The translations under genes and the position numbers were made by a program. A stretch of DNA of 64,000 nt, taken from NCBI RefSeq assembly GCF_001723685.1, contig NZ_MCBX01000003.1:1-64000 (forward strand). Direction: 5' to 3'. The notes below the pieces were generated by a model, which saw nothing but the letters and a program-made list of their open reading frames with translations, was not told the DNA's origin and did not search any database. Position 1 is the stretch's first letter, and each line of letters begins with the position of its first letter. The DNA comes from Candidatus Marithrix sp. Canyon 246 (GTDB taxonomy: Bacteria; Pseudomonadota; Gammaproteobacteria; Beggiatoales; Beggiatoaceae). Positions 24,484 through 34,710 of this stretch are shown here, piece after piece.

Positions 24484-27400
24484 ATGATAAACCCCTTAAA
24501 CCCCCCACTAAGCTACAAACCCCAACAACATCAAACTTGGAACAATCTATCTGGCAGCAGTCTAGGTTTGATTTTAAGCCAAGTGGCTCAGAATGCGCCT
24601 TTTATTGTTATTACTCCTGATTTGCTATCAGCGCAAAGTTTAATGGATGAGATTCAGTTTTATGCACCTACTGATAAGTTGCAGTTTCCTGATTGGGAAA
24701 CTTTGCCTTATGATTTTTTTTCGCCTCATCAGGATATTATTTCTGAGCGTTTAGCTACTTTATATAAGTTGCCAACTATTGAACGTGGTGTTCTGTGTGT
24801 GCCTGTTAATACTTTAATGCAGCGTCTTGCTCCTGTGGATTATATCATTAATAACAGTAGTTTACTTGCCGTTGGTGATTATTTTGATTTACAATTAGAA
24901 AATAATGGCTATTCTTGTGTTGAGCAGGTGATGGAGCATGGTGAGTTTGCGCTTCGTGCTAATTTGGTTGATTTATTTGCTATGGGCAATCGTGAGCCTT
25001 GCAGAATTGAGTTGCTTGATGATAATACTATAAATAGTATTCGTTATTTTGATCCTGAAACTCAGCGTTCTAAGTTTGAAGTTGATCAGATTAATATATT
25101 ACCAGCGCGTGAATTGCCTTTAGATAATCGCGATAATTTGATGACTTTATTTGATTATTTACCTAGTAATTGTGTTATTTTTACATTAGCTGGAGTGTTA
25201 GAAAAGGCTGAACAATTTTGGCAAGAAGTTAATCAGCGTTATGAGCAGTTAGATGTAGAATCATTAGCTCCTAGTAAATTGTTTTTGCAAGCTAATCAAG
25301 TTTTTGCAGCAATTAAACCTTTTGCACATATTTCTATCACTGAATCAGAAACTCGCAAATTACCAGTTGATACTCATAGTAAAAAACCTTTAGCCGCTTT
25401 AGAAAAATTCTTAACTGAATTTGATGGGCGAGTTTTAATAGCAGCAGAAACTAATGGGCGACGTGAAAGTTTATTAAATCTATTTAATAAATATAAATTA
25501 AAACCAAGCTTGGTAGAGAATTGGTCAGAATTTTTAGCTAGTGATGCAAACTTTTGTTTAACAGTGGCGCCGCTAGAAAGAGGTTTAATTTTATCTGCTA
25601 TTGCGGTAATTAGTGAAACTCAATTATTTGGTAAACTAATTTATCAGCGTCGGCGTAAAACAAAAAATGATACTGATGCGATTGTTCGTAATCTTACAGA
25701 ACTGACTATCGCTGCCCCTGTTGTGCATGAAGAACATGGTGTTGGGCGTTATCAAGGATTAGTGACTTTAAATGTTGCTAATATTGAAGCCGAATTTTTA
25801 CAATTAGAATATGCAAATCAAGATAAATTATACGTACCCATATCTTCTTTACACTTAATTAACCGATTTACCGGAATTGATCCTGAGCGTGCGCCATTAC
25901 ATAAGTTAGGCACAGAAAAATGGTCAAAAGCTAAACAAAAAGCAACAGAAAAAGCTAGCGATGTAGCGGCTGAATTATTAGATATTTATGCAAAACGCGC
26001 TGCTCAAAAAGGACAAAGTTTTGAAATAAATAAACAAGATTATCAAGAGTTTGCCGATTCATTTGCATTTGAAGAAACTCCTGATCAACAAACCGCTATT
26101 GATGCAGTTATTAAAGATATGTCATCTGCCACGCCAATGGATAGATTGATATGTGGAGATGTTGGTTTTGGAAAAACAGAAGTTGCAATGCGTGCCACTT
26201 TTGTAGCAGTAATGGATGGGCAACAAGTGGCGATTTTAGTACCAACAACGCTATTAGCACAACAACATTATCAAAATTTTCAAGATCGTTTTGCCGACTT
26301 ACCAATCAATATTGCACAATTATCACGCTTTGTTTCCAAGAAGCAACAAACTGAAACTTTAGAAGCCATCTCAAAAGGCGAAGTAGAAATAATAATTGGC
26401 ACTCATAAGCTATTACAAAAAAGCCTTAAATACCATAACTTAGGCTTAATAATTATTGATGAAGAACACCGTTTTGGAGTTAAACAAAAAGAACAATTTA
26501 AATCATTACGAGCGCAAATAGACGTTCTCGCAATGACAGCAACACCAATTCCACGCTCATTAAATATGGCATTATCGCATATACGAGACTTATCAATAAT
26601 TAGCACTGCACCAACCCGCCGCTTAGCAATTAAAAATTTTATAAAGCAATGGGATAATTCGACAATAATTGAAGCCATTTTACGTGAATTAAAACGCGGT
26701 GGACAAATATATTTTCTGCATAATGACATTGAAACAATTGAAAAAATGGCAGAGGATGTAGAAAATTTAGTACCACAAGCCAAGGTAAAAGTTGGGCATG
26801 GCAAAATGGGTGAACGTCAGCTTGAACAAGTAATGCAAGATTTTTATCATCGCCGCTTTAACATCTTAGTCTGTACAACAATTATTGAAACAGGTATTGA
26901 TGTACCGAATGCAAATACGATAATTATAAACCGCGCAGACAAACTAGGCTTAGCCCAATTATACCAACTACGTGGAAGAGTAGGGCGTTCCCATCATCGA
27001 GCATATGCCTATTTAATTATACCTAAAAAAATGACAAAAGATGCCCAAAAACGCATAGATGCAATCGGCAGCATAAAAGAATTAGGAATGGGCTTTACCT
27101 TAGCAACTCATGATTTAGAAATTCGTGGAGCTGGAGAATTATTAGGTAGCGAACAAAGTGGACATATGCAAGAAATTGGCTATACTTTATATGCAGAACT
27201 ATTAGAACGCGCGATAAAATCCCTAAAATCAGAAGAGATCCCAAAAACCAGCACTGAAATAAACCTATACCACTCAACTCTATTACCAAACGACTACATT
27301 CCCGACGTACATATTCGCCTAATAATGTACAAACGCATAGCCAACGCCCCAACATTAGAATCCTTAGATGACATACAAATAGAACTAATAGATCGCTTCG

Positions 27401-27696
27401 GCTTACTACCAGAACAAAGCAAGGCATTGATAAATATAACAGAACTAAAAATAAAAGCCATGCCATTAGGAATCACAAAAATTGACTTTAGTTCCAGTGG
27501 CGGCTACATAATATTTGATGAAAACACCAAAGTTGAACCACACAAAATTGTGCAACTCATTCAAGAAAACCCTTATAAATATAAATTTGGAGGAGAGAAT
27601 AAGTTGCTATTGGATATGGAAATTGAATCGTTTGAGGAGCGGTGTGAATTGTTGGATAATATTTATGAAAAAATCCTTGTAGGGTCAGTTTGTTGA
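24484..27696 (+). CDS. mfd: Transcription-repair coupling factor
   Basis: Removes RNA polymerase stalled at DNA lesions and recruits UvrA. About 1070 aa, slightly short for the family. Order: UvrB-like N-terminal modules, a CarD-type RNA-polymerase-interacting domain (VHEEHGVGRYQGLVTL), an SF2/RecG-like translocase with Walker A GDVGFGKTE, box II IDEEHRFG, QLRGRVGRS, and the C-terminal UvrA-binding inhibitory domain. I prefer the ATG at 24484 over a TTG at 24466 since it matches family starts; there is no good ribosome binding site for either. Degraded mfd pieces occur on both sides (23686-23808 and 28360-28666). Confidence 0.97.
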   Translation: MINPLNPPLSYKPQQHQTWNNLSGSSLGLILSQVAQNAPFIVITPDLLSAQSLMDEIQFYAPTDKLQFPDWETLPYDFFSPHQDIISERLATLYKLPTIERGVLCVPVNTLMQRLAPVDYIINNSSLLAVGDYFDLQLENNGYSCVEQVMEHGEFALRANLVDLFAMGNREPCRIELLDDNTINSIRYFDPETQRSKFEVDQINILPARELPLDNRDNLMTLFDYLPSNCVIFTLAGVLEKAEQFWQEVNQRYEQLDVESLAPSKLFLQANQVFAAIKPFAHISITESETRKLPVDTHSKKPLAALEKFLTEFDGRVLIAAETNGRRESLLNLFNKYKLKPSLVENWSEFLASDANFCLTVAPLERGLILSAIAVISETQLFGKLIYQRRRKTKNDTDAIVRNLTELTIAAPVVHEEHGVGRYQGLVTLNVANIEAEFLQLEYANQDKLYVPISSLHLINRFTGIDPERAPLHKLGTEKWSKAKQKATEKASDVAAELLDIYAKRAAQKGQSFEINKQDYQEFADSFAFEETPDQQTAIDAVIKDMSSATPMDRLICGDVGFGKTEVAMRATFVAVMDGQQVAILVPTTLLAQQHYQNFQDRFADLPINIAQLSRFVSKKQQTETLEAISKGEVEIIIGTHKLLQKSLKYHNLGLIIIDEEHRFGVKQKEQFKSLRAQIDVLAMTATPIPRSLNMALSHIRDLSIISTAPTRRLAIKNFIKQWDNSTIIEAILRELKRGGQIYFLHNDIETIEKMAEDVENLVPQAKVKVGHGKMGERQLEQVMQDFYHRRFNILVCTTIIETGIDVPNANTIIINRADKLGLAQLYQLRGRVGRSHHRAYAYLIIPKKMTKDAQKRIDAIGSIKELGMGFTLATHDLEIRGAGELLGSEQSGHMQEIGYTLYAELLERAIKSLKSEEIPKTSTEINLYHSTLLPNDYIPDVHIRLIMYKRIANAPTLESLDDIQIELIDRFGLLPEQSKALINITELKIKAMPLGITKIDFSSSGGYIIFDENTKVEPHKIVQLIQENPYKYKFGGENKLLLDMEIESFEERCELLDNIYEKILVGSVC

Positions 27697-27731
27697 CTAA
27701 GCACTTGTGTGCTTAGGCATTATATAAAACT

Positions 27732-28034
27732 CTAGGTTTTATGACTTATTTTGTAAGCAATTTGACTAATAAAATCTGAATCTTGTAATAGTACCTTCTT
27801 AATTTTTTCCATATCAACTAAACTAGGTACTAATTTTTGTTGTATAGCTTGGCGAAGTGTTTGATTAATTTTAGTATCTAGTTGTTCGCTATCTGCCTTG
27901 AAATAGTCAACCAAATCGTCATCTAAAGTAATAGTTATTTTTACTTGAGCCTGCTCTGGAGATTGCCCTTCTAAGCGAGGCAATATACCACGTCGCTTAA
28001 CTTTTAGTGTTTTTAAATCATATTCCTCGCGCAT
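27732..28034 (-). CDS. brnA: BrnA-type antitoxin
   Basis: A 100 aa protein whose middle part VKITITLDDDLVDYFKADS and INQTLRQAIQQ fit the ribbon-helix-helix DNA-binding domain of BrnA antitoxins. It binds and neutralises BrnT and represses the operon. The gene follows brnT with a 17-base overlap, the normal gene order (toxin first). The N-terminal 30 residues are basic. Confidence 0.8.
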   Translation of the reverse strand: MREEYDLKTLKVKRRGILPRLEGQSPEQAQVKITITLDDDLVDYFKADSEQLDTKINQTLRQAIQQKLVPSLVDMEKIKKVLLQDSDFISQIAYKISHKT

Positions 28035-28293
28035 AATCTTGTGCCTCTCTGCGTGTTGCAGCTCTTGCTGAAATAATACGAATTCTATCGTTCCTAAATG
28101 TATAAACTACAAGCAGAAGCCGTGCTTGATTAGAATGACCTAATAAAATTTCTCTATCTTCATCTTCACTGTGATCAATATCATAAAACACCACTTGTTT
28201 GGGATCATAAAAGCTTGTTAAAGCTTCACGGAAACTGACTCCATGTTTACGCATATTAAGCCTAGCTTTGTCTTCATTCCATTCAAATTGCAT
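28018..28293 (-). CDS. brnT: BrnT-type ribonuclease toxin
   Basis: A 91 aa BrnT-family toxin, an RNase with a RelE-like fold. Family signs: FEWNEDKARLNMRKHGVSFREA, the central EDREILLGHS and the C-terminal RIRIISARAATRREAQDY. It pairs with the overlapping brnA gene. An internally deleted second brnT remains at 62664-62790. Confidence 0.88.
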   Translation of the reverse strand: MQFEWNEDKARLNMRKHGVSFREALTSFYDPKQVVFYDIDHSEDEDREILLGHSNQARLLLVVYTFRNDRIRIISARAATRREAQDYARGI

Positions 28294-28359
28294 TTAGTTT
28301 TAGTATGTCAAAATTAGTTCAAGTTTTTAATTATAATATCATAAATAGTCATACGTGAA

Positions 28360-28666
28360 ATGATTTGTTTGTTATGGGTTGTCGTCAGCCTTGTCGAATT
28401 GAGTTGTTTGATGATAATACTATAAATAGTATTCGTTATTTTGATCCTGAATCTCAGCGTTCTAAGCTTTTATTTGCCGCTGTTTTTTGAGCATACTCAG
28501 ACTTTATTTGATTTTTTACCTGAAAAGCATTTGAAGAAACTGCTGATCAACAAGTTGCCATTTTAGTACCAACTACGCTATTAGCACAACAATTTTCAAG
28601 ATCGTTTTGCCGATTTACCAATCAATATTGCACAATTATCACGCTTTGTTTCCAAGAAGCGATAAT
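28360..28666 (+). pseudogene. mfd: Heavily deleted second copy of mfd
   Basis: Pieces match the intact mfd in order: 28371-28470 resembles 24979-25078, 28498-28522 resembles 25140-25165, 28529-28555 resembles 26065-26091, and 28555-28663 resembles 26224-26345 with a short gap. Between them large segments are missing and frames are broken. The copy is on the plus strand about 0.7 kb after the end of the intact gene. It indicates an old duplication of mfd followed by deletions. Confidence 0.75.
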
Positions 28667-28920
28667 TGCAGGAAATAAAACCGTTGTCACTGAATAATGT
28701 TCCAACGCCATAATTGAAATCAGATTACGTGCTACCATAATCACAAAAAACGTCAATTGTTCCTCAAAAGGGTTTAGATATGCCTTCCTGAAACTGGGAA
28801 CAAATCCTAACACATCCACTGTTGTTAATATCACTACTGCCCATAATGGATCGGAAGTAAGATACCATAAGGGCAAAAACATCCAATCTATTCTAGTGAT
28901 TGTAGTATTCGATTTTTTTA
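28664..28920 (-). pseudogene. Fragment of a polytopic membrane protein, copy A
   Basis: An open reading with LPLWYLTSDPLWAVVILTTVDVLGF and FRKAYLNPFEEQL, then ALEHYSVTTVLFPAIIA, runs into the mfd remnant. It resembles the C-terminal half of a widespread small membrane protein of unknown function. A second, differently deleted copy lies at 29369-29600. Both are truncated, so neither should be functional. Confidence 0.5.
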
Positions 28921-28993
28921 TATATGCTAAGAAGGCAACATATATGGTAAAAACGCTATAAAGGTAAGTGCAATTGCAATTGCAGTTAGAAGT

Positions 28994-29327
28994 TCTTTAT
29001 TGGATATCTGGATATAATGATCTTTCTGGTTCATCAATCAGAATTATGGTATCTTCTGTGTTGAGTTGAAATAGTGGCGTTATGGTTAAAATGAATTGCT
29101 TGGTTTATATCAGCTTCCCAAATACCCTTATTATTTTGTTTAAAACTTGCTCTCAAAATAATCTTACAAACATTCAATAAACTAGCTTTTCCGGTACCAC
29201 TTTGCCCTAGAAAGCAAATTTTTTCTAAAGCTTGCCCCTCTTTTTGATGCCCTTTGGGGTAAGTTAAATCTAATTTGAGGTTTTTGAATTGATTATAATC
29301 TTTAATGTTTATTTTAGTGATTTTCAT
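28994..29327 (-). pseudogene. Internally deleted AAA/ABC-type ATPase
   Basis: The reading starts MKITKINIKDYNQFKNLKLD with Walker A GQSGTGKAS, like OLD/RecF-type defence ATPases. It then runs out of frame after about 90 codons. In another frame TIILIDEPERSLYPDIQ (Walker B) follows at 29050-28997 and stops. So the N- and C-terminal ATPase motifs are joined by a large deletion plus a frameshift. It is a remnant related in type to the PtuA-like ATPase at 30104-31153 but not a copy of it. Confidence 0.6.
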
Positions 29328-29368
29328 CTGTGTATGCGTCTTCTATAAATAACTAACAAGATAAAAAG

Positions 29369-29600
29369 GGTTTAGATATGCCTTCCTGAAGCTTGGAGTA
29401 AATCCTGCCCATAATGGATCGGAAGTAATATATCATAAGGGTAAAGAGATCATTGCCAAGAGAAAAAACACCCAATCTATTCTAGTGATCGTAGTATTCT
29501 ATTTTTTTATATATGGTAATCACACCAGAAACACCTATTGCCCATGCACCAACTCCGCCATTAGCCGCAAGCGGTGCTATAAAAACAATAAATGTGGTGG
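29369..29600 (-). pseudogene. Fragment of a polytopic membrane protein, copy B
   Basis: 29369-29519 matches 28770-28939 with different deletions. Copy B retains an additional VFFLLAMISLP segment but has TGA in place of the Trp codon and lacks the VVILTTVDVLGF part. Farther up, GVGAWAIGVSGVIT is readable. Copies A and B derive from the same ancestral gene and have decayed independently. Confidence 0.5.
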
Positions 29601-29607
29601 AACCCAC

Positions 29608-30120
29608 CTATTTGGCTACTTTTTCAATCGCTTTTAAATCAGAGTATATGCTCCGTATTAAACTTTCAAATTTTCCAATATATTTGATCAATTCTTCGAC
29701 TGTGAACTGTTTGTACATTTCTTTAACTTCATGGATAACTTGTTTTCTTTGTTCCAATAGTAAGTAATCTTTAGGGTTGTCAATCACTGGATTTATAAGA
29801 AGTTGATAATCTTCTTGTTTTTTTAGCTTTTTATCTTTACACTTTGCTCCATAAGCTTCGCTATTACCAGAAACTAGCAAATTATTCCAATCAAATCTCA
29901 TATCTGGAAATAGACTTTGTTTTCTAAAATGATCAATATGGCTATCTTCGGGTTCGATATGGATTTCTGTATAGGCGCATTGATAATTTTGCTCTTCCAT
30001 CAGAATATGCATACGTAATTCATAGCCAATAGATAAGCTGACATAGTTCCATTTAGTAGGTAAATTTTGCCGAATAAAGTCTTGGTATAATTGAGGTTCT
30101 TGTTTAGAGATTTGCTTCAC
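29608..30120 (-). CDS. ptuB: PtuB-like HNH endonuclease (Septu defence)
   Basis: A 170 aa HNH nuclease. CAYTE, then SHIDHFRKQ, then FDWNNLLVSG form the HNH core typical of PtuB/TIGR02646 proteins, with GAKCKDKK following. I choose a GTG start at 30120 with AAAAGGA upstream; a TTG at 30141 is possible. It overlaps the PtuA-like gene end. Septu systems (PtuA ATPase plus PtuB nuclease) protect against phage by nucleic-acid cleavage. The assignment rests on gene pairing and motifs. Confidence 0.78.
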   Translation of the reverse strand: MKQISKQEPQLYQDFIRQNLPTKWNYVSLSIGYELRMHILMEEQNYQCAYTEIHIEPEDSHIDHFRKQSLFPDMRFDWNNLLVSGNSEAYGAKCKDKKLKKQEDYQLLINPVIDNPKDYLLLEQRKQVIHEVKEMYKQFTVEELIKYIGKFESLIRSIYSDLKAIEKVAK

Positions 30121-31153
30121 TTTTAATTTTCCTTTTCGCAATCTCCATTCGGGTTAAGCTCAAATCCATATCATCATAACCAATGGTTTCCATTAGCTCA
30201 TTCTCAAGGTGCTTAAATTCTTCCGTGGTATATTGATCTGAAAAGATCATTTTACGAAGATGGTCTAGTTTTCTTTCTACCAATGGAGTACGCAAGCCTT
30301 GAAGCCGGAATATTTCCAGTAAAACTCGGTCAACACGCCAACCATATGAACCCGTAAAGCTGTCAATGGCACGTATTTTATGGTTTTGTTTGACTAAAAC
30401 ACGTATTTGTTCCTTATGAATTGAAGCTACTATATGGGGGGAGTGAGTTGCTAGGATAATTTGGTTGTTATTCTTATTGGCAAATTCTTGGTATATGTGA
30501 GCAATCTGACTTTGCCAATTTGGATGCAAAGAACTTTCTGGTTCATCAATTAAAATAATATGGTCTTTGACATCACTAAGATATAAGGAAAAAGCTTTGG
30601 TAATAAGTTCTTGTTCTCCATTAGATAGATCATCTATCGTAATGTTATCGCTGCGCTCATTTTTAAATAAAACTTGTCTTCGTTTATCAATTCCTTTAAA
30701 TTCTATTTGTAAATTAAAGTCAGGAAAGATGGATTGTAAGATTTCTTGAGTGGCAAAATATGCTTCGCTGCTTTTTTGGTCTTGTTCATAAATTAGATGA
30801 TCTATAAATTGAATAATTATTTCTTTGGCACTTTGGTTCTCAGTTACTCCGGCTTGATAAAATAAAATGTTTTGCAATTTTGGAAACGAAACATTGTCAC
30901 TGATAAAATTTGTATCAATATTCAGTGTTTTATTGTAATGGTTTTCTTGATATTCAATTTGAATAAAACTATTGTTTAAGATAGTTTTTTTATGAAATAT
31001 TGGGTAGATAAAATCTTTAAGTAGTGTCGTTTTTCCACTACCGTTAATTCCAGCTATAGCAACCAGACTTTGTGCTTTCCCATTATTGGTGAAGTCAAGA
31101 TTAAAGTCTTGAAATACTTTGTAATTATCAATATGCAATTTTCTAATTTTCAT
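30104..31153 (-). CDS. ptuA: PtuA-like ATPase (Septu defence)
   Basis: A 349 aa RecF/OLD-type ATPase. The ATG at 31153 (MKIRKLHIDNY) fits family starts better than an upstream start inside the preceding gene. Walker A is GINGSGKTT (Lys41), the signature-like DDLSNGEQE is followed by Walker B ILIDEPESSLHP, and ILATHSPHIV is the H-loop region. It lies 19 bases after the restriction-modification gene and overlaps the PtuB-like nuclease. Together they form a probable Septu module in one transcription unit with the R-M gene. Confidence 0.8.
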   Translation of the reverse strand: MKIRKLHIDNYKVFQDFNLDFTNNGKAQSLVAIAGINGSGKTTLLKDFIYPIFHKKTILNNSFIQIEYQENHYNKTLNIDTNFISDNVSFPKLQNILFYQAGVTENQSAKEIIIQFIDHLIYEQDQKSSEAYFATQEILQSIFPDFNLQIEFKGIDKRRQVLFKNERSDNITIDDLSNGEQELITKAFSLYLSDVKDHIILIDEPESSLHPNWQSQIAHIYQEFANKNNNQIILATHSPHIVASIHKEQIRVLVKQNHKIRAIDSFTGSYGWRVDRVLLEIFRLQGLRTPLVERKLDHLRKMIFSDQYTTEEFKHLENELMETIGYDDMDLSLTRMEIAKRKIKSEANL

Positions 31154-31172
31154 GGCGTGTCTTGGTAAAATA

Positions 31173-34100
31173 CTACAAATTAGCCCCAAAGTCACTAGGC
31201 AAGTCTTCAACCACTTTAATCGTCTCCAAGCTCACTGTGATAATCTTTTTCACCATTTCCAGAATATAAGTCTCATCATCTTCACGGTTGGGATCATTGA
31301 CGATGCCGCTTCTTTTATCGACTTTGACGCGATATTGTTCGATCACCCAATTGAGAGCGGAGCGATTACCAAGCTTATAATCAAAGACTTCTTTAGGGAT
31401 ACCATCCAATGTGAGAAAATCATTATAGATTAATTTTTTCTTGTCTTTAGAAAGGCGCATTTTTTCTACTCGCAGATTGAAAGGCACTTTGGGATTTTCA
31501 ATCACTTTGAGTGAGTAGGGTGTAGCGTCTTCATAGTTGAGGTGTAAATCAGCTAATTTTTCGCCTGATTTTGAAAATGACCAAAAATCGGGTGCCATTG
31601 GTAAGCGGGGCAATTCGCGCTTGAGGTTGGCGGCGTATTTTTCACGATAGGCGGGGTGATGGAGTAGTCCATAAGCGTAGTGAAAAATAGCCCATTTGGT
31701 GATGGTGTTGTCTTTGTAGTGGTTTTGATAGTGAGTTAGTGCCCAGTCGGTTATGTTTTCGGTGCGGTTGGTGCCGTCTTCGTTGTAGGTGTAGAAAGGA
31801 AAGGATTGAGAATCACCTGTAAAATGCAAATCAGGAATGAGATTAACCATTAAACAATGAAATGACTTATTATTGCCAACAGCACTAACACAAATCACCC
31901 GATTTTCATTTTCAGTGTCAGGTGTGGGGAAAATAGATGGGAAGACATAAACTCTATTGTTCATTGTCCTATCAAAAAATAGGTATGAACGAGTAAAAGG
32001 TCGATAAAGAGATTGTCTTATTTTTTCATCATAAAATTCTGCCATTTTTCCGGCTTTAAGACAGATTTTTAAATCACCACTCCACTTAATCTTGCTTTCA
32101 TCACTTTCCACAAAATCATCAACTTGAGTTTGCTTATCTGCTTGTTGTGTCCATTTAAAAACCTGTTCATTATAAGTTTCAATCATACGCTGCATGTTAT
32201 CAGCTAATTCGGATTGATTGAAATTGTATGCCCAAGCATCACGGTTAGTTTTTACACCGCCACTATAAGTCTTAAAAATAACCCCTTCCGTAATCCCCTT
32301 TTCAGCTTTAGCAGATTTACTCCCTAACGGCAAAAACTCCTCAAATTCTGAATGCAAGCCCTCAGTTAGCCAAGTGTGTTTTTTATCAGGTGTAATTATT
32401 TGCCACTCGACTTGAGCGAGGTGTTGTTTTTCATCTAAATAAGCATATTTAGCCTCTTTACGCCAATCTTCACCAACACGAGCATAAAAAATATCAGTGT
32501 TTTTGCTGTCCTTTCTCTTAACCAGCAAATTGATACTGACACCGACTTGAATACCAAAAACATTATGCGTGGTGCCTGATAGCTTGGGATTTTTTCTAAC
32601 ATTACCGCCTAAATCCAACACATATATTTTAGAAAAATCCTCCCCTAAATGCTTACGCATCCCATCAAAAGCAACATTATCCAAAAAGCCATTATTAGTC
32701 ACAAAAGCAACAATACCCTCATCCCCAATCCGATCCGATGCCCACCGAATCGCCTTCACATAAGGATCAGATAAAGCATTTCTTAAAGTCGCCTTAGACT
32801 CCTTACTATAAGTATTCTTAACCCGTCCATCAATCACCTTATACTTACGATTTTTATTATTGTCATTCTCATTAATCTGCCCCGCATTATAAGGTGGATT
32901 CCCAATAATAACGAAAAAATTAGTTTGTTGTTGCTTTTTGACTCGCTCAGTATTCTCTGGAACAAACATATCAGATTGCATACCCTCAGCCAACTCAAAG
33001 GTATCCGCCAAACAAATCCCCTCAAATGGCTGATATTTTTTGTCCATCAAATCCAAATACTCATGCTCAATATTCATATTTGCGATATAATACGGCAACA
33101 GCATCACTTCATTACAGTGCAACTCTTTAGTATATTTTTCTTTTAAAGCTAAACGACTTTGAGCCGCAATTTCGCGCATAATCCGCACAATAAAATTACC
33201 AGTTCCCACAAACGGATCAAGAAAATGCACACCCTCACTGGCTAAAGACTTGCCAAATTCCTTTTGTAAAATCTCATCAACCGACTTCACCATAAAATCC
33301 ACAATCGGTTGCGGCGTATAAACAATCCCATGCGTATCTGCTACCTTAACCGAAAAACCTTGAAAGAATCGCTCATAAACCGTATTCAAAAAATGCTGCT
33401 TATAATCATACTCATCAATTGTCGCAGCAACATCCTCTAAAGCTTTATAAAAATACTTGAGATCATCAAAAAAAGTATCGCGGTTGAAAGAGTGCGCCGT
33501 CAGCTTATCAATCACATTCTCAATCTCACGGGCAATAATATTGCGCTTGGCAAAATCAGGATGATTGAAAATACGGCGAAAAACGCGCTCAGTGAGTAGA
33601 TGCTGGATCAACATCTCCTCAATAGCCGCGTCGGTTAGATTAGGATTAATCGCTTGATGGCATTGCTCAGCAAAATTGTTAAAAGCCGCTTTAAAGTCTT
33701 TATCGTCAACACGCGCTTGCTGAATTAAGCCTAATAGTTTTTTTGATAATTCTGGCACCCGACTTTTAAACTCATCCGCAGCCAAATCCCACTGCTCATA
33801 TTCAGGGCGTTTGAAATTAAAAAAGGCGGCTAAAATTTTGACCAAATTAGTTGGTTCAACTAAAGACAAATCTAAAACTTCGCGCCCATTCTGATATAAA
33901 ATGGCGCGATTAGGTGCCTGAAAAATAATATTATCATCAGGATAATTATCCTGATAAAGCTTTTTTTGAACTTCTTTACTTAAATCATCTTTAGAATCTT
34001 TAGCTTCCCAATAGCCGCGAGGAATATTGGTATTGTCAAATAAAACGCCATCTAAACGAATGCGCTTTTTGCCCCTATTTAAGGTGTTTTATTGAGTTAA

Positions 34101-34250
34101 TACCCATTGAGATTGTTTAGCAATCGCCTCTAAAAGATGTTGAAAAGCTATTTTGACTGTGCCTTCATGGGCTTGCCCTAAACGCTCAAATTCTTTGAGT
34201 TCTTTATAGTAGGCTTGGAGGTGTTTTTGTTTTGGGGTTATTTTAAACAT
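31173..34250 (-). pseudogene. Type II (IIG-like) restriction-modification enzyme, interrupted by one in-frame TAA
   Basis: A single reading frame of 1025 codons from ATG 34250 to 31173 is broken only by TAA at 34089-34091 (codon 54). The N-terminal part after the stop reads RIRLDGVLFD and YWEAKDSKDD, a D..ExK nuclease motif. The larger part has the N6-adenine methyltransferase motifs DPFVGTGNF (SAM binding) and GNPPYNAG (catalytic NPPY), then a long target-recognition region. The fused nuclease-methylase layout fits type IIG or ISP-like enzymes. A shorter protein could start from an internal TTG at 33869 (898 aa), losing the nuclease motif but keeping the methylase. ATG 34250 overlaps the PIN gene end by eight bases. 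Confidence 0.75.
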
Positions 34251-34710
34251 GTTGCTGTTTTGAAGTTAAAAAATTGTCCAGCATCAACATTTGCAATCCC
34301 GGCAAAACAGGTGGTAAACGAATATCATTTGTTAATAATGCTGTTGCATTCGATTGTAAGGCTGTTGCTATTTGGATGGCATCAGGCGTGCGTAATGAAT
34401 ATTGGCTCCGTAATTGTGCTGCTTTTTCAGCTATATCAATAGAAACTTCTACTGTTATTAAACCATTAATATTAAGTAAAATCTCTCGATATTGTTGAGC
34501 TAATTTCGTTTCTCCATCACGTAAAGGCTTTACTAACACCTCTGATAAAGTAATAACAGAGGTAACAACTTTTATTTTACCTTGATCAAGTTGTTCAAAA
34601 AATGGAGTGACAATAGGCAAATAGATAGGGTGTTCTTCGATAAAATAAATCAGTGGAGCCGTATTTAATGCAACCAGTTGCCCGGGTTCTAATGCTTTTA
34701 CCCATTCCAT
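34243..34710 (-). CDS. PIN-domain toxin (VapC-like)
   Basis: A 155 aa PIN-domain ribonuclease. Acidic active-site residues are in NTAPLIYFIEEHP (E), SVITLSEVL (E), RTPDAIQIATAL (D) and LLTNDIRLPP (D). The N-terminal acidic residue normally in a D-x-x-x-L position is replaced by NTAPLI, which could weaken activity. It overlaps the upstream antitoxin gene by 13 bases, and its end overlaps the R-M gene start by eight. Likely the toxin of a type II toxin-antitoxin pair in the defence island. Confidence 0.8.
   Translation of the reverse strand: MEWVKALEPGQLVALNTAPLIYFIEEHPIYLPIVTPFFEQLDQGKIKVVTSVITLSEVLVKPLRDGETKLAQQYREILLNINGLITVEVSIDIAEKAAQLRSQYSLRTPDAIQIATALQSNATALLTNDIRLPPVLPGLQMLMLDNFLTSKQQHV

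Noticed and set aside
26111-27476. Antisense frames within mfd
   Set aside because: They are explained by codon bias of the opposite strand; mfd is intact and well conserved there.
29513-29767. 84-codon plus-strand frame over the ptuB end and membrane-protein remnant
   Set aside because: No family pattern, and it overlaps the HNH nuclease gene antisense.
33870-34242. Region treated as a gene-free gap before the R-M gene
   Set aside because: The same frame continues through it to ATG 34250 with a single TAA and conserved nuclease motifs, so it is part of the R-M gene.
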